Source: an uncultured Kiritimatiellota bacterium (GTDB lineage: Bacteria; Verrucomicrobiota; Kiritimatiellia; RFP12; UBA1067). From it: a stretch of 64,000 nt of DNA. Of this stretch, positions 9,283 through 16,541 are shown piece by piece; position 1 is the first letter of the stretch; the number at the start of each line of letters is the position of its first letter. Made by a program: the position numbers and the translations under genes. The notes below the pieces were generated by a model, which was given only the letters and a program-made list of their open reading frames with translations, did no database searches and was not told where the DNA came from. The stretch is from positions 1 through 64,000 of the forward strand of contig CAKTZA010000009.1 in the NCBI GenBank assembly GCA_934635045.1, read 5' to 3'.

Positions 9283-11247
9283 TTAGCGAATGATCACCAC
9301 CGTGCCGCGTTGCGAGCGCACGTAGACCTCGATCGTCTTCTCGGTGACGACCGCACGGATGCCCGGGCCGCAGTCGATGTCGTCGACCGTGATGTTGTTG
9401 CCCGCCTCGGCGTTGGTGAAGTTCCACTTGTCGTTCGTCACCTTCATCAGCGTCCAGTGTCCGCGTGTGCGCGGCCCCTCTTCGCCCATCACGCGAATCA
9501 GCGGCCGCCCCGTCTTCTTGGCGTTGTCGCGCCGCGTGACGGTGCCGCACGTGACGACGGACTGATCCGGATTCGTCAGCTCGTAGCCCTCGCGCGGGAT
9601 GTGGAAGTTGTAGGTCGCATCACCGAAGAAATTGAGATTGGTCGCCTCCAGACGAGGATTGTCGCCCAAGAAGCGAATCTGGCAGTTGCTGTCCGTCAGA
9701 TCCTTGAAGTTCGGCTGGAAGTTCGCGACTCGAAGTGTCGCGTTCGAGATGTCCAGCCGCGTGTCGCGCGAATAGTCGCCGAGGATCAGCCGCGCACAGC
9801 CGAAGACGGCACCGTTCACGAGTTCGAGACGTCCGCCCGTTCCACGTGCGTCAGCCGAAGAGCCGCCGTCCACCACCACTTTCGCCGTCCCGTCATCGAC
9901 AAGTTCGGCATTGTCAAACCGAATCAAGCCGTCGCATCCGACCGTCGTCAGGCTCGCGTTCTTCGTCAGCATGACCTGTGCCCCGTCCGAGGCGCAAAAG
10001 ACGTTGTTCGACGCCGACGCGGTCGCGCCGATGCGGACGGTCGTGTTCTCGAAGGCGGCACGGGCCGCCGCGCCCGCGACGGAAAAGACGTTGCCCGTCG
10101 ACGCATGGCCGATGTCCCAGTACGCTGTCGCGGCATTCGTGACGGTCAGCGTGCCGCCGACGGTGACGCGGTTGCCGACGTTGGCAGCGTCGCACCCCAT
10201 CGACAGCGGGCCGCAGTAGGTGAGTCCGGCGTCCGCCGGAATCTCGAACGCATTCTCGCACGATTCGGCGCCGTAGCCCACGGCCACGCCGCTCTTGGTG
10301 TAGAGGTAGTTGCCAAGTCCGCGCACGAGCAGGCGGTTGCCGACAATCGGATTCGGATGCGTCGTGTCCGCCGCGTCGCGCGAACGCCCCAGCTGGATGT
10401 CGCCCTGCGCAAACACACGGCCGCCGTTGGCGATCTCGAACGTGTTGGACGAGCTGTTCTCGCCAATCCAGATGCCGTAGTCGGCCATCAGGGTCGCATC
10501 GTCCACCAGCACGCGATTTCGGTCGCCCGCACCTAAGTTGTAGTAGATTCCGACGCGCACGGACGCCCATTTGGCGCTGCCGACGAAAGAGGCAGTCGCC
10601 TTGTTCGAGACGGCGAAGACGTTATCCGAACCCTGTGCCAGGCGGAGTGTGTTGTCGTTCGTCACCCGGTAGGTCGTCCCCTCGCCTGTCACGACAATTT
10701 CGTTGCCGCCCGCCGTCGTCGTGTTAGCACTGACCTGAATCGACCCTTCGAATGTCGCGCCGTCCCTGATAACGAGGCGGTTCGGGCCCGCATTCGGACT
10801 GAGCGAGAAGTAGTTGGCGACCGAGCAAAGCGTCCCCCGACCGGCGACCGTCAACACGTTGCCCCTGTCGTTCGCGCCGTCACCCATGAACATTCGGTCG
10901 TTCAGCGTCCGCAGTGTGCCGCTCGACAAGAGGAACTCCCGACCGGCCCCATTAAAGAAGACGCGGTTGTCTGCCGTGAGGACATGCCCATCGCCGAGGG
11001 CCAGTTCCAGATTCGCGGACAGGCTCAAGTTGTAGACGGTCAGCACCGAAGCCGATGCCAGCGTCAATGGCGACGACTGCTCAAGCACGACAAGGGCCGT
11101 GTCGGTTTCAGAAGGGATTACCCCCCCCCCCCCCCAGTTGTCCGAGAGGGCGAGATCGCCGCCATCCGCGCGATTCCACGTGTAATCGTCCGCAACGCCC
11201 GGCAGGGTGCCCGCCAAAACCGCCAACAGTGCTACTTGAATTTTCAT
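9283..11247 (-). CDS. Exported beta-helix / autotransporter-repeat-like protein
   Basis: A 654-residue exported protein. The signal peptide 'MKIQVALLAVLAGTLPGVA' is followed by 'DDYTWNRADGGDLALSDNW', the entry typical of autotransporter-associated beta-strand proteins. The rest is made of short Gly/Asn/Thr/Val-rich repeats such as 'NVLTVAGRGT', 'NRLVIRDGATF' and 'NEIVVTGEGT', consistent with a right-handed parallel beta-helix. No catalytic motif or outer-membrane barrel is visible. The start at 11247 is chosen because a GAAGGAAG ribosome site precedes it and the signal peptide begins there; the longer open frame upstream reads through promoter sequence. Codons 38-42 (Trp-Gly-Gly-Gly-Gly) cover a run of 15 G. 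The C-terminus ends in VVIIR. First gene of the operon with the GH42-like and GH92 genes; possibly a surface glycan-binding protein. Confidence 0.72.
   Translation of the reverse strand: MKIQVALLAVLAGTLPGVADDYTWNRADGGDLALSDNWGGGGVIPSETDTALVVLEQSSPLTLASASVLTVYNLSLSANLELALGDGHVLTADNRVFFNGAGREFLLSSGTLRTLNDRMFMGDGANDRGNVLTVAGRGTLCSVANYFSLSPNAGPNRLVIRDGATFEGSIQVSANTTTAGGNEIVVTGEGTTYRVTNDNTLRLAQGSDNVFAVSNKATASFVGSAKWASVRVGIYYNLGAGDRNRVLVDDATLMADYGIWIGENSSSNTFEIANGGRVFAQGDIQLGRSRDAADTTHPNPIVGNRLLVRGLGNYLYTKSGVAVGYGAESCENAFEIPADAGLTYCGPLSMGCDAANVGNRVTVGGTLTVTNAATAYWDIGHASTGNVFSVAGAAARAAFENTTVRIGATASASNNVFCASDGAQVMLTKNASLTTVGCDGLIRFDNAELVDDGTAKVVVDGGSSADARGTGGRLELVNGAVFGCARLILGDYSRDTRLDISNATLRVANFQPNFKDLTDSNCQIRFLGDNPRLEATNLNFFGDATYNFHIPREGYELTNPDQSVVTCGTVTRRDNAKKTGRPLIRVMGEEGPRTRGHWTLMKVTNDKWNFTNAEAGNNITVDDIDCGPGIRAVVTEKTIEVYVRSQRGTVVIIR
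11121..11135 (-). repeat. Homopolymer of 15 G (coding strand) in the beta-helix gene
   Basis: Fifteen consecutive C on the + strand, read as G on the coding strand, in frame directly after the signal peptide (codons 38-43). This is the longest homopolymer I see in the window. Slippage would truncate the protein soon after export begins. Confidence 0.85.
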
Positions 11248-11279
11248 TGTCTTCCTTCTTTTCATTTGAGATTGCGAAT

Positions 11280-11308
11280 AATATACCATTATTTTCCGTC
11301 TGAGTAAA
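11280..11308 (-). promoter_or_regulatory. Sigma-70-type promoter of the beta-helix/GH42/GH92 operon
   Basis: On the minus strand TTTACT (-35, 11308-11303), 17 bases, then TATATT (-10, 11285-11280). The bases TTCCTTTACTCA and GGAAAATA..TGGTATA are shared with the promoter of the GH2 gene at 14401-14428. Confidence 0.55.
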
Positions 11309-11316
11309 GGAAGCGT

Positions 11317-11349
11317 TTCGCAAAGCTTTCGGAAGCAATTCGCACGGCT
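11317..11349 (-). promoter_or_regulatory. Conserved upstream element, copy 2
   Basis: Near-identical to 2515-2548 (one-base length change plus about three substitutions). It lies just upstream of the -35 box, a position suited to an activator site. Confidence 0.45.
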
Positions 11350-11937
11350 GGCGAGAAGCTGGCGAGAAGGAGGATAATACCTGTCGCAGTGCGGCATGCG
11401 ACCACGAAACGCCACCGCCGCGAAGCGTCGTAGGAATGCGTGCCTCACATGAAACGGGGAATGTCTCACACGGAGATACGGAGGCACGGAGGGAAAGCGG
11501 ATGCAGTCGGTCGATGTTGCGCACCACGACTCCCCCAACCCTACCACTTGAACCCTACCACTGGGGTCAGACACTCTTTAGCAGACACTCTTTAGCACGG
11601 AATCAAGAATTTCAACGCAAAGATCGCAAAGACTCTCGACGCAAAGTCCACAAAGGCTTTGCGTTCTTTGCGTGACCCTCTGCGCTCTTGGCGTTAAAAA
11701 ACGTCGCGACCTCATCGTTTCGTGTTCTCGCGCAGAGCCGCCGAGAACGCAGAGATTCGCCAGACGCCTCTGCGTCTCTGCGTGAAGCCACGTCTCACAC
11801 GACGAAACGGAATTGTTCTCACACGGAGATACGGAGGCACGGAGGGAAAGCGGATGCTGTCGGTCGACGTGCGCACCACACCGCACCAAACCCTACCACT
11901 CGAACCCTATCACTGGGGTCAGACACTCTTTTGCACG
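11350..11937. repeat. Gene-free region packed with dispersed repeats
   Basis: No gene seen. A direct repeat of about 116 bases occurs at 11464-11579 and 11818-11933 with high identity. It starts TCTCACACGGAGATACGG, continues GGCACGGAGGGAAAGCGG and ends CACTGGGGTCAGACACTC. Between the copies are inverted CGCAAAG/CTTTGCG and CGCAGAG/CTCTGCG tracts able to form long hairpins (about 11615-11700 and 11725-11790). The same ACGGAG family also occurs inside nadE (58527-58557), and the CGCAAAG family at 24287-24425 and 28790-28928. Confidence 0.75.
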
Positions 11938-14391
11938 TCAATCCGTCTGGTCGGCGAGGTGCGTGACCGTCAGCGCGTCCCGCGACAGCTTGCCGGCGAA
12001 CGTCAGCGTCCGCGGACGGCCCGGCAGCAGCGTGAGGCAGTTGTCGTCGAACTCGCCGCGCACGCCCTTCACGTTCGCCCAGACGTAGAACGCGGGCCTG
12101 TCCGTCGCGAGCTCGACCGCCCCCGACGGCGTGACGGTCGCCGTCACCTTCGCCCGCGCGAGCGGCATGTCCTTGTAGAACCCGAAGTGCCAGTCGTTCT
12201 GGAACGTGCCGCGCGCCGTCTTCAGCGTCAGCACGAGGAAGGTTGGGGCGTGGGCGTTGTCGGGGGTGGGCTGGGCGAAAGACGCGATCGCCGTCGAGCT
12301 GTCGGGCGGGAGCGCGACCGGCCGGGTCTCGGCGGAGACGATGCGCCCGTCATACGTCCAGTACTCCAGCGTCAGCTCGCCCGTCACCGTCTCGGCGGTG
12401 TCGTTGAGCCCGAAGACCTGCCCGTGCGTCACGTCGGCCTGACCGTCCGCGACCGTCGGCTGGGCGACGACGGTGACCGGCGCGTAGAAGCGTTTCGCGA
12501 GATACTGCAGCGGCTTCCACTTGCCGCCGTACTCGATCGAACTCCAGCTCGCGACAGGCCAGTTGTCGTTCAGTTGCCAGAAGAGCGTCCCCATGCAGCG
12601 CGGACGCTGCGCGCGCCAACCGTCCACGGCCATCTTGATCGCCATGCCCTGCTGGAACTGCGACAGCAGCAGCTCGGCCTCGACGTCCTTCGCCGGACGG
12701 AAGTAGCGCCGCATCGTCTCGCGGATGCGCCGGTTGCCGCCGGGGTTCTTCTGGTGCCACTCGAATTCCGGTGCGCGCGACAGGATCTGCTCGCGCGTCG
12801 CGAACGTCTCGGCGACCTCCATCGACGGGAAGCTCTGGTAGCCGAACTCGCTGCAGAAGCGCGGCGAATAGGCGTAGTAGGCGTCAAACGGACGGTTCTC
12901 GTGCCAGACCTGCCAGTTGTGCATGTCGCCCTGCGCGTCGTTCGTCCAGTTGTCCGCGAAGTTGCCGGGGCCAGCGCACGGCGAACTCGGCCAAAACATC
13001 CGCGACGGGTCATAACGCGCGACCAGCTCGTCCTGCACGGCGTGGCGCTTCATCAGCGCGTCCTTGTAGAATTCCGGCTCCGCCCGCGTCTCCTTGAACC
13101 ACTTGAGCGCGCCGACGCACTCGTTGTCGCCGCACCAAAGCGCAATCGAGGCGTGGTCGCGGAGGCGGCGCAGCTGGTGGGCGAGTTCGGCGCGCACCTC
13201 GCCAAGAAATTCGTCCGTCGCCGGATAGACGGCACACGCGAACATCTGATCGTGCCAGACGAGGAGGCCCAGTTCGTCGCAAAGATCGTAGAACGCGTCC
13301 TTCTCGAACTGCCCGCCGCCCCAAAGTCGGATCATGTTCATGTTCGCCGCCGCCGCGCTCGTCAGGAGATCGCGATATTTCTCCGGCGTCTGGCGCGACT
13401 CGAAGGCGTCACAGAGAATCCAGTTCGCGCCCTTCATGAAGAGCTCGCGGTTGTTGACGCGCACGGCGAGCCGCGACCCCGGCTTACCCTTCGCGTCCAC
13501 ATCGGGCGTCGTCAGGATCTCGATCTTGCGCAGGCCAATCCGGCGCGTCACCGTCTCGTCGCCGACCTTCACGGAATACGTGTAGAACCTCTGCTCCCCT
13601 GCACCATTCGGACACCAGAGCGGCGGGTTCGCAATCGAGAGGCGGTTCGTGACCGTCGACGCGCGTCCGTCCGCGTCCGTGACGTCCGCGAAGACCGTGA
13701 GGTCGCAGTGCGAGAGGTCGTCGTTGAACGTCTGCTCGGAGTAGACGTACTCGACCTTCAGCCCGTCGTGGGCGACGAGGCGCACGGGGCCGCAAAGGCC
13801 TGCCGTCATCTGCGCGAGGCCCCAGTCCCACCCAGCGTGGCAGGCGGGCTTGCGGATGAGTGCCTGGTTTTTCGCCCACGGCACGTTGCTCATCGGGAAC
13901 GCGCGCCCGATTGCCGCGCGGCGGCGGTCGGCCTCTCGCCACGCGCTGCGGAAGACGGCGCGGATCTCGTTGCGCCCGGCCTTCAGCGCGCCCTTCGCGT
14001 CGAACGTCCAGCGCGCGAAGCGGTTCGACGTCGCACCGACCTTGACGCCGTTCAGGTAAATGTCCGCAAACGTGTCCGCGTCCTCGATCTCCAGCACGAT
14101 GCGCCGCTTCGCGAGGAAGTCGGGCGCAACATCGAACGCGCGCGCGAAAACCCAGTCCGTCTGGCCGACCCACTGGACGTTCGTCTCGTTGCAGCCCCAA
14201 TACGGGTCGGGGATCCGCCCCGCGTCAAGCAGCGCGGTGTGGACGTCGCCCGGCACCCGCACGGCGCACGTCTGCGCGGCGTTCGTCACGGGGGACAAGC
14301 GCCAAATGCCCGACAAATCCACGACATCCGCCGACCAGGCGGAGGCCGCGACAACCATCAGAAACGAACAAACGAGTCTCTTGCTATTCAT
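11938..14391 (-). CDS. GH2 family beta-mannosidase (exported)
   Basis: Probable exo-beta-mannosidase cleaving the beta-mannose of N-glycan cores or beta-mannans. After a signal peptide (ending 'ASAWSADVV'), the GH2 sugar-binding domain begins 'LSGIWRLS'. The jelly roll includes 'PYWGCNETNVQWVGQTDWVFAR', typical of beta-mannosidases. The barrel carries 'NMIRLWGGGQFEKDAFYDLCDELGL', the acid/base motif WCGDNEC and the nucleophile region FCSEFGYQSFPSM. Length, 817 residues, fits the family. The start at 14391 was chosen because the signal peptide begins there and a -10 box lies 9 bases upstream; an ATG at 14400 is an in-frame alternative adding three residues. It follows the XylR-type regulator and, with the two GH92 enzymes, makes a mannose-glycan set. 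Confidence 0.92.
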   Translation of the reverse strand: MNSKRLVCSFLMVVAASAWSADVVDLSGIWRLSPVTNAAQTCAVRVPGDVHTALLDAGRIPDPYWGCNETNVQWVGQTDWVFARAFDVAPDFLAKRRIVLEIEDADTFADIYLNGVKVGATSNRFARWTFDAKGALKAGRNEIRAVFRSAWREADRRRAAIGRAFPMSNVPWAKNQALIRKPACHAGWDWGLAQMTAGLCGPVRLVAHDGLKVEYVYSEQTFNDDLSHCDLTVFADVTDADGRASTVTNRLSIANPPLWCPNGAGEQRFYTYSVKVGDETVTRRIGLRKIEILTTPDVDAKGKPGSRLAVRVNNRELFMKGANWILCDAFESRQTPEKYRDLLTSAAAANMNMIRLWGGGQFEKDAFYDLCDELGLLVWHDQMFACAVYPATDEFLGEVRAELAHQLRRLRDHASIALWCGDNECVGALKWFKETRAEPEFYKDALMKRHAVQDELVARYDPSRMFWPSSPCAGPGNFADNWTNDAQGDMHNWQVWHENRPFDAYYAYSPRFCSEFGYQSFPSMEVAETFATREQILSRAPEFEWHQKNPGGNRRIRETMRRYFRPAKDVEAELLLSQFQQGMAIKMAVDGWRAQRPRCMGTLFWQLNDNWPVASWSSIEYGGKWKPLQYLAKRFYAPVTVVAQPTVADGQADVTHGQVFGLNDTAETVTGELTLEYWTYDGRIVSAETRPVALPPDSSTAIASFAQPTPDNAHAPTFLVLTLKTARGTFQNDWHFGFYKDMPLARAKVTATVTPSGAVELATDRPAFYVWANVKGVRGEFDDNCLTLLPGRPRTLTFAGKLSRDALTVTHLADQTD

Positions 14392-14400
14392 TGGGGACAT

Positions 14401-14428
14401 AGTATACCATATTTTCCCAATGAGTAAA
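14401..14428 (-). promoter_or_regulatory. Sigma-70-type promoter of the GH2 gene
   Basis: Minus strand: TTTACT (14428-14423), 16 bases, TATACT (14406-14401), leaving only 9 bases to the ATG at 14391. Closely matches the promoter at 11280-11308. Confidence 0.55.
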
Positions 14429-14448
14429 GGAACAGACGCGAAATTACG

Positions 14449-15618
14449 TTAGGAACAGACGCGCAAGGCTTTCTGCTGCCACGCGCGCAGCGAGAGGCCC
14501 GTCGCCTTCGTGAAGGCGTAGCGCAGGGAACGCGGATCGCGGTAGCCGCAGTGGGAGAAGACCGAATTGACGGCGACAGTCGGATCGGACAGGAGCTTCT
14601 GCGCCTGGGCGACGCGGACGGCCACGATCTCGTCCCGGATGGAACGCCCGGCCACGGCCCGGAAGCGGTTCTCCGCCGTGCGCGTCCGCATCCCCATCTC
14701 GCGCACGACATCCGTCGCCGAGAGGCCCTCGCAGGCATGGACGCGCACGTACTCGACGGCGCGGACGGCCCGCAGGTCGACACGCTCGGTCGGACGCGTC
14801 GAGTGCCGCCGCTCGACCGGCAGGGAGCCGAACGACAGCTGAACCGGCTTCAGATTCGGACGCTTGAACCGACGGGCCAGCAGACCGGCGGCCAGCTTGC
14901 CCGACCGCTCGAACGCCGGCGCCACGCTGGAGAGCGTCGGCAGCGTGTTCTCGCAGACGAGCACGTCGTTGTCGATGCCTATGACGGCCATCTCCTCCGG
15001 CACGGCGACACCCGCGCGCTCCGCCGCCCGCAGGACGTGCACGGCCATCTCGTCGTTCGCCGCAAGGATGCCGCAGGGCTTCGGAAGGTTCGCGACGAAC
15101 GCCTCCAGCCGCGCGGCAAAGTCCGCAAAGGCTTCCGTCCGCCGACCCTCCCATGCGCGGAAGACATGCCCCCGCTTGGCGCGCCGCTTCATCTCGCGCG
15201 TGAAAATGGCCTCGCGCTCCATCGACCAGTCGCGACGCGCCCAGTTGTAGTGGACATAGCCGTAGTCGGCGAAATCGCGCGCGAAGAGCTCTGCGAGGGC
15301 GCGCTTCACGACGTCCTCGGAGTTGTGGCGCACGCCGAATGTCCGCGTACCGACCTGCGCGGCGTCCGCATCGCAGTAGACGGCGGTCTGTCCGTCGAAC
15401 GCCGACACCGGACACCCCCGATGGCGGAAGACGCCGCCCTCGACAATGACGCCGTCCGGCTTCCAGTAGGCGAGCACGGGCTTCACGCCGCGCGGCAGTT
15501 CCCCGACGTCGACGGCCTCGACGTGCCAGCGTTCCTGACGGGCGACGGCGTAGATGCCCGCGAGGCGCAGCCGCCACATCATGAACGCGCTCTCGTAGAA
15601 ATAGACGACCGTCTTCAT
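14449..15618 (-). CDS. XylR-type transcriptional regulator (LacI-like sensor + AraC DNA-binding)
   Basis: A 389-residue sugar-responsive regulator. Residues about 1-270 form a LacI/periplasmic-binding-like sensor ('ILAANDEMAVHVLRAAERAGVAVPEEMAVIGIDND'). Residues about 285-389 form an AraC-type double helix-turn-helix ('VHACEGLSATDVVREMGM', 'VFSHCGYRDPRSLRYAFTKATG'). This is the domain order of XylR-like regulators. The start at 15618 is chosen because the sensor strand 'MKTVVYFYESAF' begins there, one base after the exonuclease stop, so the two genes are probably cotranscribed. It lies directly upstream of the GH2 gene and is the obvious candidate to control the mannose-glycan locus; the bound sugar is unknown. 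Confidence 0.88.
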   Translation of the reverse strand: MKTVVYFYESAFMMWRLRLAGIYAVARQERWHVEAVDVGELPRGVKPVLAYWKPDGVIVEGGVFRHRGCPVSAFDGQTAVYCDADAAQVGTRTFGVRHNSEDVVKRALAELFARDFADYGYVHYNWARRDWSMEREAIFTREMKRRAKRGHVFRAWEGRRTEAFADFAARLEAFVANLPKPCGILAANDEMAVHVLRAAERAGVAVPEEMAVIGIDNDVLVCENTLPTLSSVAPAFERSGKLAAGLLARRFKRPNLKPVQLSFGSLPVERRHSTRPTERVDLRAVRAVEYVRVHACEGLSATDVVREMGMRTRTAENRFRAVAGRSIRDEIVAVRVAQAQKLLSDPTVAVNSVFSHCGYRDPRSLRYAFTKATGLSLRAWQQKALRVCS

Positions 15619-15619
15619 C

Positions 15620-16441
15620 TCAGCTGGCGGGCGGGGGCGGCGGCAGGCGCCCTTCGAGCGCGTCGGCGGCAATGGCCTTCACGTCCGTGTCGAAATCGCC
15701 CTTCACGATCCAGCGAAGGTAACTCGGCTCCTTGAGCATGATGCGCTTCAGGGGCTCGCCCTTCTTCTTGCCGAAGTTGACGTAAAGGACGCCATCGCGC
15801 CAGCGGAAGAACCCGGCGCGGTCGGCGTTGAGGGGATCGTGCGGCACGAGATAGCTGTCGATCGCCGCCACGTCCTTGCCCTTCAGCTCGGCATAGCGGT
15901 CGCCCGCCTCCGCCGTCTGGGCGCGCGCGAGCTGCGCGGCGAGGACGTCCCGCGTCGCCACGGCGTCCGCCATCGCCCCGTGCGCGCCCTCATGCGCGCG
16001 GCCACAGTAGAACTTCACGGCCGTCGAGAGGTCGCGCGGCTCCATCCTGTGGTAGATGCGCTGCACGTCGATGCGATTGACGATGGCGGCAGAAAGGTTG
16101 CGGCCGACCCGCAGGAACTCGGACTCGAGGCACGGGATGTCGTAGCGGTCAGAATTGAAGCCCGCGATGTCGCAGCCCTCGAAGAACGCATAGATCTCGT
16201 CCGCCAGCTCGGCGAATGTCGGACAGTTCTTCACCGTCGCGTCGTCCACGCCGTGGATTGCCGTCGTCTCCGGGGGAATCGGCATCTCCGGGTTGACGAG
16301 ATGTTCGAGCCGCTCCTCGGTTCCGTCGGGATTCATCTTGACGGCGGCGATTTCGAGAATGCGGTCCTTTCGAGGGAAGAGCCCCGTGGTTTCAAGGTCG
16401 AAGACGACAAGCGGACGTTTGAGTTCGATTGGAAATTTCAT
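15620..16441 (-). CDS. DnaQ-like 3'-5' exonuclease (DEDDh family)
   Basis: A 273-residue protein whose first 190 residues are a DEDDh exonuclease domain. Exo I is FDLETTG (D15, E17), Exo II is GFNSDRYDIPCLESEF, and Exo III is HGAMADAVATRDV. It resembles the epsilon subunit and ExoX-type enzymes, so a role in DNA repair or proofreading is likely. The last 80 residues ('FFRWRDGVLYVNFGKKKGEPL') form an extra domain seen in many exonucleases of this type, ending in a run of prolines. A TATAAT box lies 7 bases before the ATG with no Shine-Dalgarno sequence, so the message is probably leaderless. The regulator gene follows after one base. Confidence 0.88.
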   Translation of the reverse strand: MKFPIELKRPLVVFDLETTGLFPRKDRILEIAAVKMNPDGTEERLEHLVNPEMPIPPETTAIHGVDDATVKNCPTFAELADEIYAFFEGCDIAGFNSDRYDIPCLESEFLRVGRNLSAAIVNRIDVQRIYHRMEPRDLSTAVKFYCGRAHEGAHGAMADAVATRDVLAAQLARAQTAEAGDRYAELKGKDVAAIDSYLVPHDPLNADRAGFFRWRDGVLYVNFGKKKGEPLKRIMLKEPSYLRWIVKGDFDTDVKAIAADALEGRLPPPPPAS

Positions 16442-16448
16442 GGGCGGA

Positions 16449-16454
16449 ATTATA
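16449..16454 (-). promoter_or_regulatory. -10 box (TGGTATAAT) of the exonuclease gene, leaderless
   Basis: TATAAT with an upstream TGG (extended -10 type), 7 bases from the ATG at 16441. A GGGGCCTGTCCCC dispersed repeat lies just upstream at 16473-16485. Confidence 0.6.
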
Positions 16455-16541
16455 CCACATTATCGGCACTTTGGGGCCTGTCCCCGCGACAGGCCGCCTC
16501 ACGCAGACAACGCCACCGCGCCGAGGCGCGCGGCAGGGCGC

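Noticed and set aside
5517..9293. Very long open frames on the + strand (for example 5517-9293, 11722-14427, 16293-18815, 48669-51668)
   Set aside because: They are antisense to well-supported minus-strand genes, are extremely rich in Arg, Val and Glu, and match no family. They result from high GC content.
11248..11574. N-terminal extension of the beta-helix protein up to 11574
   Set aside because: It would read through the promoter and repeat DNA. A ribosome site and signal peptide start at 11247.
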